Below, piece after piece: positions 1 through 7,755 of a stretch of DNA of 64,000 nt; the first letter of the stretch is position 1; every line of letters starts with the position of its first letter. The DNA is from Pedobacter sp. B4-66. GTDB lineage: Bacteria; Bacteroidota; Bacteroidia; Sphingobacteriales; Sphingobacteriaceae. Under the pieces are notes generated by a model that was given only the letters and a program-made list of their open reading frames with translations, was not told the origin of the DNA and ran no database searches. The stretch is taken from contig NZ_JAFVME010000006.1 in the NCBI RefSeq assembly GCF_018492665.1, positions 615,609 through 679,608 on the forward strand, read 5' to 3'. Made by a program: the position numbers and the translations under genes.

Positions 1-1109
1 TCGGTCGGCATCTTAAACAAGGGATCGAAGGTATTGATCAGATGAACCAGTAATTCTGAGGCATACACAGATAAGCCAAGCCCAATCAATCCGCCGATTA
101 AGGTGATGATGATATTTTCGATAATCAGCTGTGTAACCAAGGCTCCTGAAGTTGCACCAAATGATTTACGTACCCCAATTTCCTCTGCCCGCTCACCTAT
201 TCGGGTAATATTTATGTTAACCAAACTAATTGCCGGAATCAGCATGAACAGGGTCAGAACTACGAGAACAACTATTGCTGTTTTCCTATACTCTGGCTCA
301 TCATCGTTCCTTGAACTGCTTTTAGCGAATTGCTCTAAGGCAGTAAAAGCATGCACTTTTACAGAGTCAGCTCCAGAAGCCAGGTTCTTTCCTTTCATAC
401 GGATTTTCAACTCAGCACGCACTCTTTTCAGATCATTCGTCTTTGCCAAAAGCATGGCACTATAAGTTCCTTCAATCTCCTTGTCTGTGAGTTGAATATT
501 GGTGTCTGTAGTATAGGGAACATAAACATCCGAATAAGCCTTGCTAAAAGGTGTGGCAGATTTTACCACTCCAATTACTTTAAAAGATGAACCATATATA
601 TTGATCGTTTTACCCAGAGCCTCGTTTTCATTAAAAAAATAGGCTTTAGTTTTTTCGTTGATAACCGCAACCCGGGCACCTTTTTTTACCTCGTTGAGGT
701 CAAAAACTTTTCCCTCCAGGAATTTAAAATCTGTTATTTTCCAGAAATTTTCATCAGTAAATTTAATGGCGTGTCCGGCAGCTTTTCCATTGAGCAAAGA
801 AATAAACTCCTTGGTAGAAAAATAAGAGATTGTTTCTGCACTTTCCAGATCCTTAATATTTTTCTGGAGGAAAGTGAGACTTGGCGTTGCGTCTGTTTGT
901 TCACCATTTTTAAATACAGATACTTTATCCACTATTAAAGTTTTATCTCTATTAACTTCCGGTGGATTTGCACTGATAATCTGATCTATAAAAGATGCGA
1001 ATATCGTAACAATCATAATGGTAAGGCTTATGCCTACCAAAGTGAGTGCAGTATAATACTTCTTACGAAGCATTACTTTAAAAGTGAGTTTTATATAATT
1101 TTTTAACAT
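1..1109 (-). CDS. MacB-like ABC transporter permease, FtsX family (3' end outside window)
   Basis: Inner-membrane permease subunit of a MacAB-TolC-like exporter. I read an open frame of about 369 codons from the ATG at 1109 with no stop before the left edge, so the C-terminus is missing. Visible parts are one membrane helix at about residues 19-41, a periplasmic domain of roughly 230 residues (MacB_PCD type), then helices at about 277-300 and 323-355. The segment RAEEIGVRKSFGAT at about 306-319 is typical of FtsX/MacB permeases. Its start lies 20 bases after the stop of the ATPase gene, in the same operon as the TolC and adaptor genes. Members of this family move lipoproteins, peptides or drugs by mechanotransmission rather than through a classical substrate channel. 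The substrate cannot be told from sequence. Confidence 0.88.
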   Translation of the reverse strand, partial: MLKNYIKLTFKVMLRKKYYTALTLVGISLTIMIVTIFASFIDQIISANPPEVNRDKTLIVDKVSVFKNGEQTDATPSLTFLQKNIKDLESAETISYFSTKEFISLLNGKAAGHAIKFTDENFWKITDFKFLEGKVFDLNEVKKGARVAVINEKTKAYFFNENEALGKTINIYGSSFKVIGVVKSATPFSKAYSDVYVPYTTDTNIQLTDKEIEGTYSAMLLAKTNDLKRVRAELKIRMKGKNLASGADSVKVHAFTALEQFAKSSSRNDDEPEYRKTAIVVLVVLTLFMLIPAISLVNINITRIGERAEEIGVRKSFGATSGALVTQLIIENIIITLIGGLIGLGLSVYASELLVHLINTFDPLFKMPT

Positions 1110-1129
1110 GATTTCTAGGTTATAGATGA

Positions 1130-1798
1130 TTAACTGACTTGTTGCCCGTCAAAGAAATGAATGACACGCTGCGTTTTTTTAGCCATTTGCTCATCGTGAG
1201 TAACCATAACTATAGTGGTTCCATCAGTTTTATTGAGGTGGAGCATTAAGTTCATCACCTCATCTCCCATTGCACTATCCAGGTTTCCGGTAGGCTCATC
1301 TGCAAGGAGGATTTCAGGATTTCCAATAATGGCACGTGCAATCGCTACACGCTGGCGTTGTCCACCTGAAAGCTGGTTTGGATAGTGCTTGGTACGGGCA
1401 CTTAGTCCTACTTTCCCTAATGCCTCCAAAGCCCTCTTGCGTCTTTCAGCACCAGAAATACCATTCCTATACAACAATGGAAGCTCTACATTGTCTATAA
1501 CCGAAAGGTCATTGATTAGATGATAACTTTGAAAAATAAATCCAAGCTTAAGATTTCTAAATGCAGCCAACCGCTTACGACTAAAAGAAGTAACAGATTG
1601 ATTGTCCATGGTAATAGAACCTCCAGTTGGCGCGTCCAATAGTCCCATGATATTCAGCAAGCTGCTTTTACCGCAACCAGAAGGCCCCATGATAGACACA
1701 AATTCGCCTTTGTTAATATTGATATTAACATTATTAAGGGCAGTCGTTTCAATAGTATCGGTTCGATAAATTTTTTCTATGTTCAATAACTGTATCAT
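1130..1798 (-). CDS. ABC transporter ATP-binding protein, MacB/LolD type
   Basis: ATPase subunit that powers the adjacent FtsX-type permease. The 222-residue length is normal for a stand-alone LolD/MacB-type nucleotide-binding domain. All key motifs are intact: Walker [10 protein letters not shown] at about 38-46, a Q-loop in the FQSYHL segment, signature LSGGQRQR near 143, Walker [13 protein letters not shown] near 164, and a switch histidine in VTHDE. It sits between the TolC gene (74 bases upstream) and the permease gene (20 bases downstream). Known relatives form homodimers on the cytoplasmic face of MacB-type complexes. The family is secure; whether the complex exports drugs, peptides or lipoproteins is not. 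Confidence 0.93.
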   Translation of the reverse strand: MIQLLNIEKIYRTDTIETTALNNVNININKGEFVSIMGPSGCGKSSLLNIMGLLDAPTGGSITMDNQSVTSFSRKRLAAFRNLKLGFIFQSYHLINDLSVIDNVELPLLYRNGISGAERRKRALEALGKVGLSARTKHYPNQLSGGQRQRVAIARAIIGNPEILLADEPTGNLDSAMGDEVMNLMLHLNKTDGTTIVMVTHDEQMAKKTQRVIHFFDGQQVS

Positions 1799-1872
1799 CT
1801 CTATTTAGTTTAAGGGTGGTGTAAAAGTTAGGATTAAATTTCTCATATTTCTATTTGTTTAATTTAAGTGAA

Positions 1873-3321
1873 TTAGATGTTTTTATTTGTAGCAAAATCA
1901 TATAGCGTTAGTACGCGCAGGCTGAAGTAAGCATTCCAAAAGCTTTTTAAGGAGAAAATATAATCACGGCGAGCCTGATCTTTTTCCTGCAGTGCGATAT
2001 TCAGATCGGTGATGCTTAAGTCATTAAGGAAATACCTTTTTTTCGCAATTTCAAACCGTTCGTTTGCTGTTATATCGGCCTCTGCATTAGTTTGCATTTG
2101 CTCTTTTATCATAACCAATTGCCTAAGGGTGGTATAAATTTCCTGTTCAAAATTTATTTGTGCTTGTTTAATGTTAGCCTCTACGAGTTTTCTATTCGAC
2201 TGTGCCGTTTTAATTCTTGAAGCCGAACGCCCCCAATCCAGAATGGGGATTTGAAAACCTAAACTTATTTCCTGCTGATCCTTTGCATTCCTATAAATTC
2301 CCGGTAGTTGGTTTGCAACATTTGTCAAACCAAAAGTACCAAAGAGGTTAACTTTTAAACCGTTCTCGCCCTTTGCTTTTGCTACATCTTTATCGGCCTC
2401 AAGTAATGCCCTTTTAAACTCTATTGCTTTTTGTCTGTTATTTTTAGCCTGCTGAACTGCAACAGTTGCATCAACCTCAAAAGTGAGCAAATTCTCGGGC
2501 AGGATAAGTTGAATTTGGTTTGTGGCCGAAAACCCAATAAAAGATTTTAACTGAAGGTCTGATGTTTCGGCATCAACATTTGCTTGTGAAACAGCTTTTC
2601 GCGCATTTAAAACACCAAGTTTCAACCGCAGCAACTCATCTTTAGAGAGCCTGCCCAAAGCCGCTTTACCCTCGCCTATCTTATAGATTGTCTCATTATT
2701 GGACAGGTTTTTAGCAGCTATATCTTTGTTGATTTGGGCAATAAGTAGGCTAAAGAATAGTTCCGATGCATCACGCCCTACAACTTCCAGGTCTTCTCTA
2801 TACTTTTTTTGCGATTCCTCGTAACGCAATGGTTCAATTTTCTTATCCCATGACAATGAATTGAATGCAAACAAAGGCTGATTCAACCCGATAATTAGAG
2901 GGTTTCCATTGTATCGGGTCTGTTTACGATCGAAATCCGAAAACCGCAATACATTAGATCCAAGAAACAATTGGCCACCAGTTAACCCAATGTTTTGTGT
3001 TAAGCCTAAATTCACTTGTGAATTATCATTAGTTACAGGCTTAAACTCCACTGTTCCATCAGGCTGTATAACCGGTATATTGGTTTTACTAAACTGAGGT
3101 AATGTTCCATCCAGACTTAACTGTGGACTATAGTTCGATTTAAAGGTTTTATATTGCCAATACTGATTTTCACGAATGGTAGCTGCTTGTACTGCTGCAG
3201 TTGAATGTGTTTTAGCGATCTCAATGACGTCTTGCAAATTTAGTTTCACAGTATCACTAAGGCTTTGACTCTTTACAACTATAGGCATAAATATTCCGGC
3301 AAGTAATATTAACTTGAACAT
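1873..3321 (-). CDS. TolC-family outer-membrane efflux protein
   Basis: Outer-membrane channel of the tripartite exporter encoded here. The 482-residue protein starts with a signal peptide (hydrophobic LILLAGIFMPIVV, cleavage near KSQS) and has two repeats of the long helical OEP domain typical of TolC. Examples are the helix-rich segments around AKTHSTAAVQAATIREN and LLRLKLGVLNARKAVSQANVD, and the second-repeat helices near IKTAQSNRKLVEANIKQAQ. It lies 24 bases downstream of the membrane-fusion gene and upstream of the ATPase. No N-terminal Cys lipobox is seen, so it is probably not lipidated. Length and domain layout match the family. Confidence 0.9.
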   Translation of the reverse strand: MFKLILLAGIFMPIVVKSQSLSDTVKLNLQDVIEIAKTHSTAAVQAATIRENQYWQYKTFKSNYSPQLSLDGTLPQFSKTNIPVIQPDGTVEFKPVTNDNSQVNLGLTQNIGLTGGQLFLGSNVLRFSDFDRKQTRYNGNPLIIGLNQPLFAFNSLSWDKKIEPLRYEESQKKYREDLEVVGRDASELFFSLLIAQINKDIAAKNLSNNETIYKIGEGKAALGRLSKDELLRLKLGVLNARKAVSQANVDAETSDLQLKSFIGFSATNQIQLILPENLLTFEVDATVAVQQAKNNRQKAIEFKRALLEADKDVAKAKGENGLKVNLFGTFGLTNVANQLPGIYRNAKDQQEISLGFQIPILDWGRSASRIKTAQSNRKLVEANIKQAQINFEQEIYTTLRQLVMIKEQMQTNAEADITANERFEIAKKRYFLNDLSITDLNIALQEKDQARRDYIFSLKSFWNAYFSLRVLTLYDFATNKNI

Positions 3322-3345
3322 GGCTGTATTTTTATTTAATGTGGA

Positions 3346-4590
3346 TTATTTGATCTTAACTTTGCTGAGGTGGATAAAATCCTGCATCTCTGAGATAATG
3401 ACCCGTTCGCCGGCTTTAACGCCCGATAGAATCTCTACATAATCCGAGTTGCTTTCCCCTATTTTCACTTTACGAGATACCGCATTTTCGCCTTCCAGTA
3501 CAAATACTTTCTGTTCTTCAGAGCCGTTAAAGGCAGCGCCATTCTTTACCCTTACCGTATTTTCTTTGTAAGAAGTAATTACAAATACATCCACCTTTAA
3601 ATTAGATCTAAGTAGCTTTGAATTTTTGTTGCTTAAGCTGATAGAGAATTTTACAGTACCATTTTCAACAGCAGGTTGTACATTACTGATATTTCCCCTC
3701 AGGTCGGTTTTATTGATTCGGACCAAAGCAGTTCTACCTGCTTTTACTTCATCGGCGTAGGTATCAGAAATACTTGCTTCTACCTTATAACTGCTTAAAT
3801 CTGCAATGCGCACCAGCTCTTCACCTTCATTAATTTCTGCGCCAATCTTATTGTTAACCCAAGTGATCACACCATTGCGAGGTGAAGAAATGGCGGTGTT
3901 TTTCAGTTTATCACTAACGCCTTTAATATCCTTTTCACGGATGTTGATTTCATAACCCAAACTCTTCAGATCGGCTTGCATCATAGCCTTCTGGTTGTCA
4001 ATCTGATTTTTGATTTGTGTTAATTCCAATAGCGCCACATTTAAGGTAAGACGGGCTTGTTTTACATTTTCATCTGTACTTCCGCCAATAGCTAATAGCG
4101 ATTGCTCATGATCCAAAGCAGTTTCCAGACTACTGATTTTCATCTCCTTAATTGAATACTGGGTTTTTAATTCATCAAGGCTTTTCTGAAGTCCCAAAGA
4201 CAATTGGTTTATTTTATTGCGATTAACATGCTGTTCCTCATTTAGTTTTTCAAAGGCCAGTAAGGAAGCTTCTTTGTTCAATTGCAAAATAGATTGACCA
4301 GCAAGTACCTTCTCCCCGGCATTAAATAGTACCTGCTCAATTTTGGCACTTACCGGAGCGCTTATCGTAACTTCATACTCTGGTGTAATAATTCCTGAAG
4401 CAGGTACAGTTGCTTCAATCACGCCTATTTCTGCAATTGATGTGGTAAATGTGCTCCGCTTTACAGATGGTTCAACCATGCTTTTAAATTGAATAAATCC
4501 AAAAGCGGCAACTAATAAAGTGGTAAACACAATGAGGTATATTTTGGTTCTTCGCCTGGCTTGTTGTTTGACTGAAATTTCACGGTCCAT
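3346..4590 (-). CDS. Periplasmic adaptor (membrane fusion) protein, MacA/HlyD-like
   Basis: Links the inner-membrane MacB-like permease to the TolC channel. I chose the ATG at 4590 (MDREISVKQQARRRTK), which puts a short basic cytoplasmic tail directly before a single membrane helix (IYLIVFTTLLVAAFGFIQF). The frame is open 16 codons further upstream but that stretch has no typical features. After the helix come a lipoyl-like hairpin half (SAPVSAKIEQVLFNAGEKVLAGQSILQL), a coiled-coil region at about 110-210, the second lipoyl half (ISSPRNGVITWVNNKIGAEINEGEELVRI) and beta-barrel and membrane-proximal domains to the end. It is the first gene of the four-gene export operon. Confidence 0.88.
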   Translation of the reverse strand: MDREISVKQQARRRTKIYLIVFTTLLVAAFGFIQFKSMVEPSVKRSTFTTSIAEIGVIEATVPASGIITPEYEVTISAPVSAKIEQVLFNAGEKVLAGQSILQLNKEASLLAFEKLNEEQHVNRNKINQLSLGLQKSLDELKTQYSIKEMKISSLETALDHEQSLLAIGGSTDENVKQARLTLNVALLELTQIKNQIDNQKAMMQADLKSLGYEINIREKDIKGVSDKLKNTAISSPRNGVITWVNNKIGAEINEGEELVRIADLSSYKVEASISDTYADEVKAGRTALVRINKTDLRGNISNVQPAVENGTVKFSISLSNKNSKLLRSNLKVDVFVITSYKENTVRVKNGAAFNGSEEQKVFVLEGENAVSRKVKIGESNSDYVEILSGVKAGERVIISEMQDFIHLSKVKIK

Positions 4591-4759
4591 AATTATATTT
4601 CTTTGAACCCTATATTTCAATGCAAATGCCAAAAGCAAATAACTATAAATAAGATAGTTATAAAATTACATTAAAACTCAACTGTTTCATTATGGACAGT
4701 GTGTATTAAAGTGAACAGGAAATGAAAGACAGAATAGTGAAGTGTAGAATTATAAAAAA

Positions 4760-4823
4760 TGTCATAAAACAATAAGAGGGTGTATCATAAAAATGATACA
4801 CCCTCTTATTGTTTTATGACATA
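4760..4823. repeat. Perfect 30-bp inverted repeat with 4-base loop
   Basis: The arms at 4760-4789 and 4794-4823 are exact reverse complements, separated by AAAA. The core is GAGGGTGTATCAT. It lies between the 3' end of the cupredoxin gene (stop at 4845) and the 5' side of the adaptor gene. A stem this long and perfect is more than an ordinary terminator needs. It could end the 4845-6866 transcript, or be a miniature inverted-repeat element or fused insertion-sequence ends. No U-tract follows directly. Confidence 0.75.
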
Positions 4824-4844
4824 CTGAATTTACCTCAACACCTT

Positions 4845-6866
4845 CTATTTCAGCACTTTGATCTGCCCTTTCATTACCATATAATGGCCTGGGTAAGTAC
4901 AGATAAAAGGATATATTCCAGGTTTTTTTGGTACTGTAAAATAAATAGTATCTGATTTTCCAGGTTGCAATAATGAGGTATGTGCGATAACCTTAGTACT
5001 ATTCGGAACAAAATCATACTTTTCACCATCAAGCCCCATCTTCATTACCATTTCTCCAACAACATTGCCCGACCCTGGAGTTGTAAGCACAAAATTGTGT
5101 AGCATGTCGTCCGTGTTGGCAAAAGTCAGTTTCACTTTAGTGCCAGCCTTTAAAGTTAAATTTGTAACGTTAAATTTCAATCCTGGTTTGGTCCCCAATA
5201 AAATGGTTTTAACCAACCCGTTCTTCCAGCTTGCCGGTTGTTTGGTAACATGTTTTCCAGCATCAGTACTGCCGGTAACTTTTTCACCGGTCTCGGCCAT
5301 ATTCTTCATATTATGATGATCCATGCCTTGCATTGCATGATCAGCCTCCATGGCTCCAGTAGGTTTGTTTTCATCCGTAGCCACTATTTTTTCCCCATCC
5401 GGAATTTTGTTTAAAGTATAATATCCATAATTGTGAAGTAAAGGAGTATTACCGTTTTCTGAGCGTATTCCTTCAGTTTTGATCTCATGAATATATCCTT
5501 CCTTTAAACTATCAAGTACTAAGCGTACACGTTTATGATCTGGAGAGATAACGATTGCTTTAATACTACGTGGCGATTGATTGATCACCGGACTTCCGTA
5601 AATGTGGTGGTACTTATAAGTAAAAGTCGACAATTTATAAGAACCCGCATTACGGGCAGTTTTTTCATCAACTGGCATGGTAAATTCCAATTCAAAACCA
5701 TCAGGTTGCGCCTTTACCGTCTGCACCTCAAAAGGCATAACACCAGACCAGGTTAAACGTTGCAAACCATATTCTTCTTTTCCGGTTGAAGACCACCCTC
5801 TTGAAGTCATACCCACGAGCATACTACCATCAGAACCCCAGTTCATCCTCAATATACCCGAAGAAAATCCTTCACGAAAAGGAAATACCATCCCTTGGTA
5901 AACCCCTTTAACCTTTTCCAGGTATACCCTGCTGATTTTACTCTGCGATTGGTCTCCTACAAATAGTTGCCCTTTAAAAGGCCCCATATTTCCATTATCT
6001 GAATAGCTAAGAATGCCGGAAGTTGAATTACCCATGATAGAATGTGGAATCCATACAGAAGGAGTTTTTAGTCCGGGTACTCTTTTAGCCACATCATATT
6101 TCGGTTCACCTGTATCTGGAATATCCTTTTTGCGAAGCTTTACCGGAGAGTCTGGCTGATCAGCCCAAATCAATCCTGCAGGATTACCTACAAAATCACC
6201 CTCTTCAACGTGCGTAATGCTACCTGAACCCACCCAATCGCCTTGGTTTTCTGCATAAAATATATCTCCACTGTTGTTCAAAGCGAAAGCCGCAGGTGAG
6301 CGGAAACCCGTAGCAAAAGGTTTCATTTTAAAATCAGGAGTGAATTTGAGCATCCAGCCATGCCATTTGGACATACTTTCTCCAAAACCTATCCAACCTA
6401 AATTTAGGGTAACAACCATATTACCATCTTTATCAAGCATAGGGCCATAGGCATACTCATGATAATTACCCGATAAAGGCCAGGAATACATTGTTCTGTA
6501 TTCGTCAGCTTCACCATCGCCGTCCAGATCGCGAAGACGCGTAAGCTCAGCACGCTGAGTCAGGTAGAGATCTCCCTTAATATAGCTTAATCCCAATATT
6601 TCATGCATACCATGCGCAAATAGGCGGTATTTAGGCTGTTGCCCGTCTTTCATATATGGGTTTGTAATGATCCATACCTCTCCGCGGCGGGTAGCAACAG
6701 CTAATTCGTCATTGGGTAAAAAGGTCATTCCCCCAACTTCAAGTGCTACTTCTTTTGGAATAGGGATAGTTACAATTGGAAATATTGTATTTTCTGTTTG
6801 CGCATTCGTTTTGGCCATGCCCGCACCCAGTAATAAGAGAGATAATAAGTATTTTAAATTTTTCAT
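4845..6866 (-). CDS. Secreted sugar-dehydrogenase-like propeller fused to azurin-type cupredoxin
   Basis: A 673-residue secreted protein with a signal peptide (YLLSLLLLGAGMAKTNAQ). Residues about 30-480 resemble the beta-propeller of glucose/sorbosone-type dehydrogenases (segments LSYIKGDLYLTQRAEL, GFRSPAAFALN, LFVGDQSQSKISRVY). A His/Met-rich linker follows (HAMQGMDHHNMKNM). The last ~110 residues are a blue-copper domain with candidate ligands His590, Cys656, His661 and Met665; this spacing is the same as azurin's 46/112/117/121. Such C-terminal domains resemble auracyanin/azurin electron carriers. I infer that the propeller oxidises a sugar or alcohol and passes electrons to the copper site, but cofactor binding in the propeller is not proven. 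The gene starts 7 bases after the stop of the preceding small secreted gene, so they are probably one transcript. Confidence 0.8.
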   Translation of the reverse strand: MKNLKYLLSLLLLGAGMAKTNAQTENTIFPIVTIPIPKEVALEVGGMTFLPNDELAVATRRGEVWIITNPYMKDGQQPKYRLFAHGMHEILGLSYIKGDLYLTQRAELTRLRDLDGDGEADEYRTMYSWPLSGNYHEYAYGPMLDKDGNMVVTLNLGWIGFGESMSKWHGWMLKFTPDFKMKPFATGFRSPAAFALNNSGDIFYAENQGDWVGSGSITHVEEGDFVGNPAGLIWADQPDSPVKLRKKDIPDTGEPKYDVAKRVPGLKTPSVWIPHSIMGNSTSGILSYSDNGNMGPFKGQLFVGDQSQSKISRVYLEKVKGVYQGMVFPFREGFSSGILRMNWGSDGSMLVGMTSRGWSSTGKEEYGLQRLTWSGVMPFEVQTVKAQPDGFELEFTMPVDEKTARNAGSYKLSTFTYKYHHIYGSPVINQSPRSIKAIVISPDHKRVRLVLDSLKEGYIHEIKTEGIRSENGNTPLLHNYGYYTLNKIPDGEKIVATDENKPTGAMEADHAMQGMDHHNMKNMAETGEKVTGSTDAGKHVTKQPASWKNGLVKTILLGTKPGLKFNVTNLTLKAGTKVKLTFANTDDMLHNFVLTTPGSGNVVGEMVMKMGLDGEKYDFVPNSTKVIAHTSLLQPGKSDTIYFTVPKKPGIYPFICTYPGHYMVMKGQIKVLK

Positions 6867-6873
6867 TCTACGA

Positions 6874-7611
6874 TTACCAGATTAGCGAATATGTTAATGA
6901 TTCAGTTCCATTGGCCAGGGGAGCAATTAGTTCCTGACCATTTTTTGTTTTCCTGATAAAAGCCTTTGCTTCAGCTGGAACTTTTACAGTATACACTTTA
7001 TTTCCAATGCTATAAGTGTTGTTTTTCAGTGCCTCTATAGTTGCAGCGGCAGCAATCCTACAGTAAAGAGGTTCTTTGCTATTACTGATACTTATGGTAC
7101 GGTCTATCCCTCCGCCCCCACTTTGCACTACTATTTTATCACTTATATCAGCGCCATTTGATGAGTATAAAAATGTAGGCATTTTGCTTTTATCCAATAC
7201 ATACCCCTTGTTTTGAAGGTCATCAAAAGCTATAGAATCAGGCCATGCGGCATTCTGATCAGCCAATGCTGCTATGGCTGGAGCCGCAGAAAGAGATAAC
7301 ACAGTACCGAGGGGTTTGGCTAGTTGCGGCTCTCCTCTATCGTGCCACATTTCAGTCACATCGATAAACTGTCCGTGCCATAACTGCAATAATGCACCCT
7401 GCTTCAAGTCGTAACTATAATTTAGCTTCTCTGGAGTTCCTACAGAGATTACATGAGTGCGTTTCTTCCCTTCAAACATGAGGTAACTTCGCAATAAATA
7501 AGGTTTATTTCCTACGTTGAGGATATAAGGGTTGGCGCTTTGCGCCCATGTATTAGTTGCGCAGCATATAAAAAATACTACGCAGAACATAACTCGTTTA
7601 CAGATCGTCAT
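6874..7611 (-). CDS. Secreted protein of unknown function, possibly DUF6797-like
   Basis: About 245 residues with a signal peptide (VMFCVVFFICCATNTWAQ). I chose the ATG at 7611 because it gives a compact signal sequence after an A-rich leader; an ATG at 7653 would add 14 residues. The body contains RSYLMFEGKKRTHVISVG, YSYDLKQGALLQLWHGQF and VTEMWHDRGEPQLAKPLG. These remind me of a segment found in secreted cytochrome-linked proteins of planctomycetes and verrucomicrobia (DUF6797 type), but this match is from memory and only moderately sure. No heme or metal motif is seen in the protein itself. Its tight coupling (7 bases) to the propeller-cupredoxin gene suggests a shared role in periplasmic oxidation of a substrate. 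Confidence 0.6.
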   Translation of the reverse strand: MTICKRVMFCVVFFICCATNTWAQSANPYILNVGNKPYLLRSYLMFEGKKRTHVISVGTPEKLNYSYDLKQGALLQLWHGQFIDVTEMWHDRGEPQLAKPLGTVLSLSAAPAIAALADQNAAWPDSIAFDDLQNKGYVLDKSKMPTFLYSSNGADISDKIVVQSGGGGIDRTISISNSKEPLYCRIAAAATIEALKNNTYSIGNKVYTVKVPAEAKAFIRKTKNGQELIAPLANGTESLTYSLIW

Positions 7612-7755
7612 ACTTTTATTTTGGTTATTAAACAACGAAACAATCGATTGCATAACAAATATATAAAATTCCCTCGTTTTTTATAATCAAGTTTTTTTCG
7701 ACAATAAAATGTGGTATTTCAGATGCTTATGCTAAAAATTGAGCCGCCTATTTTA

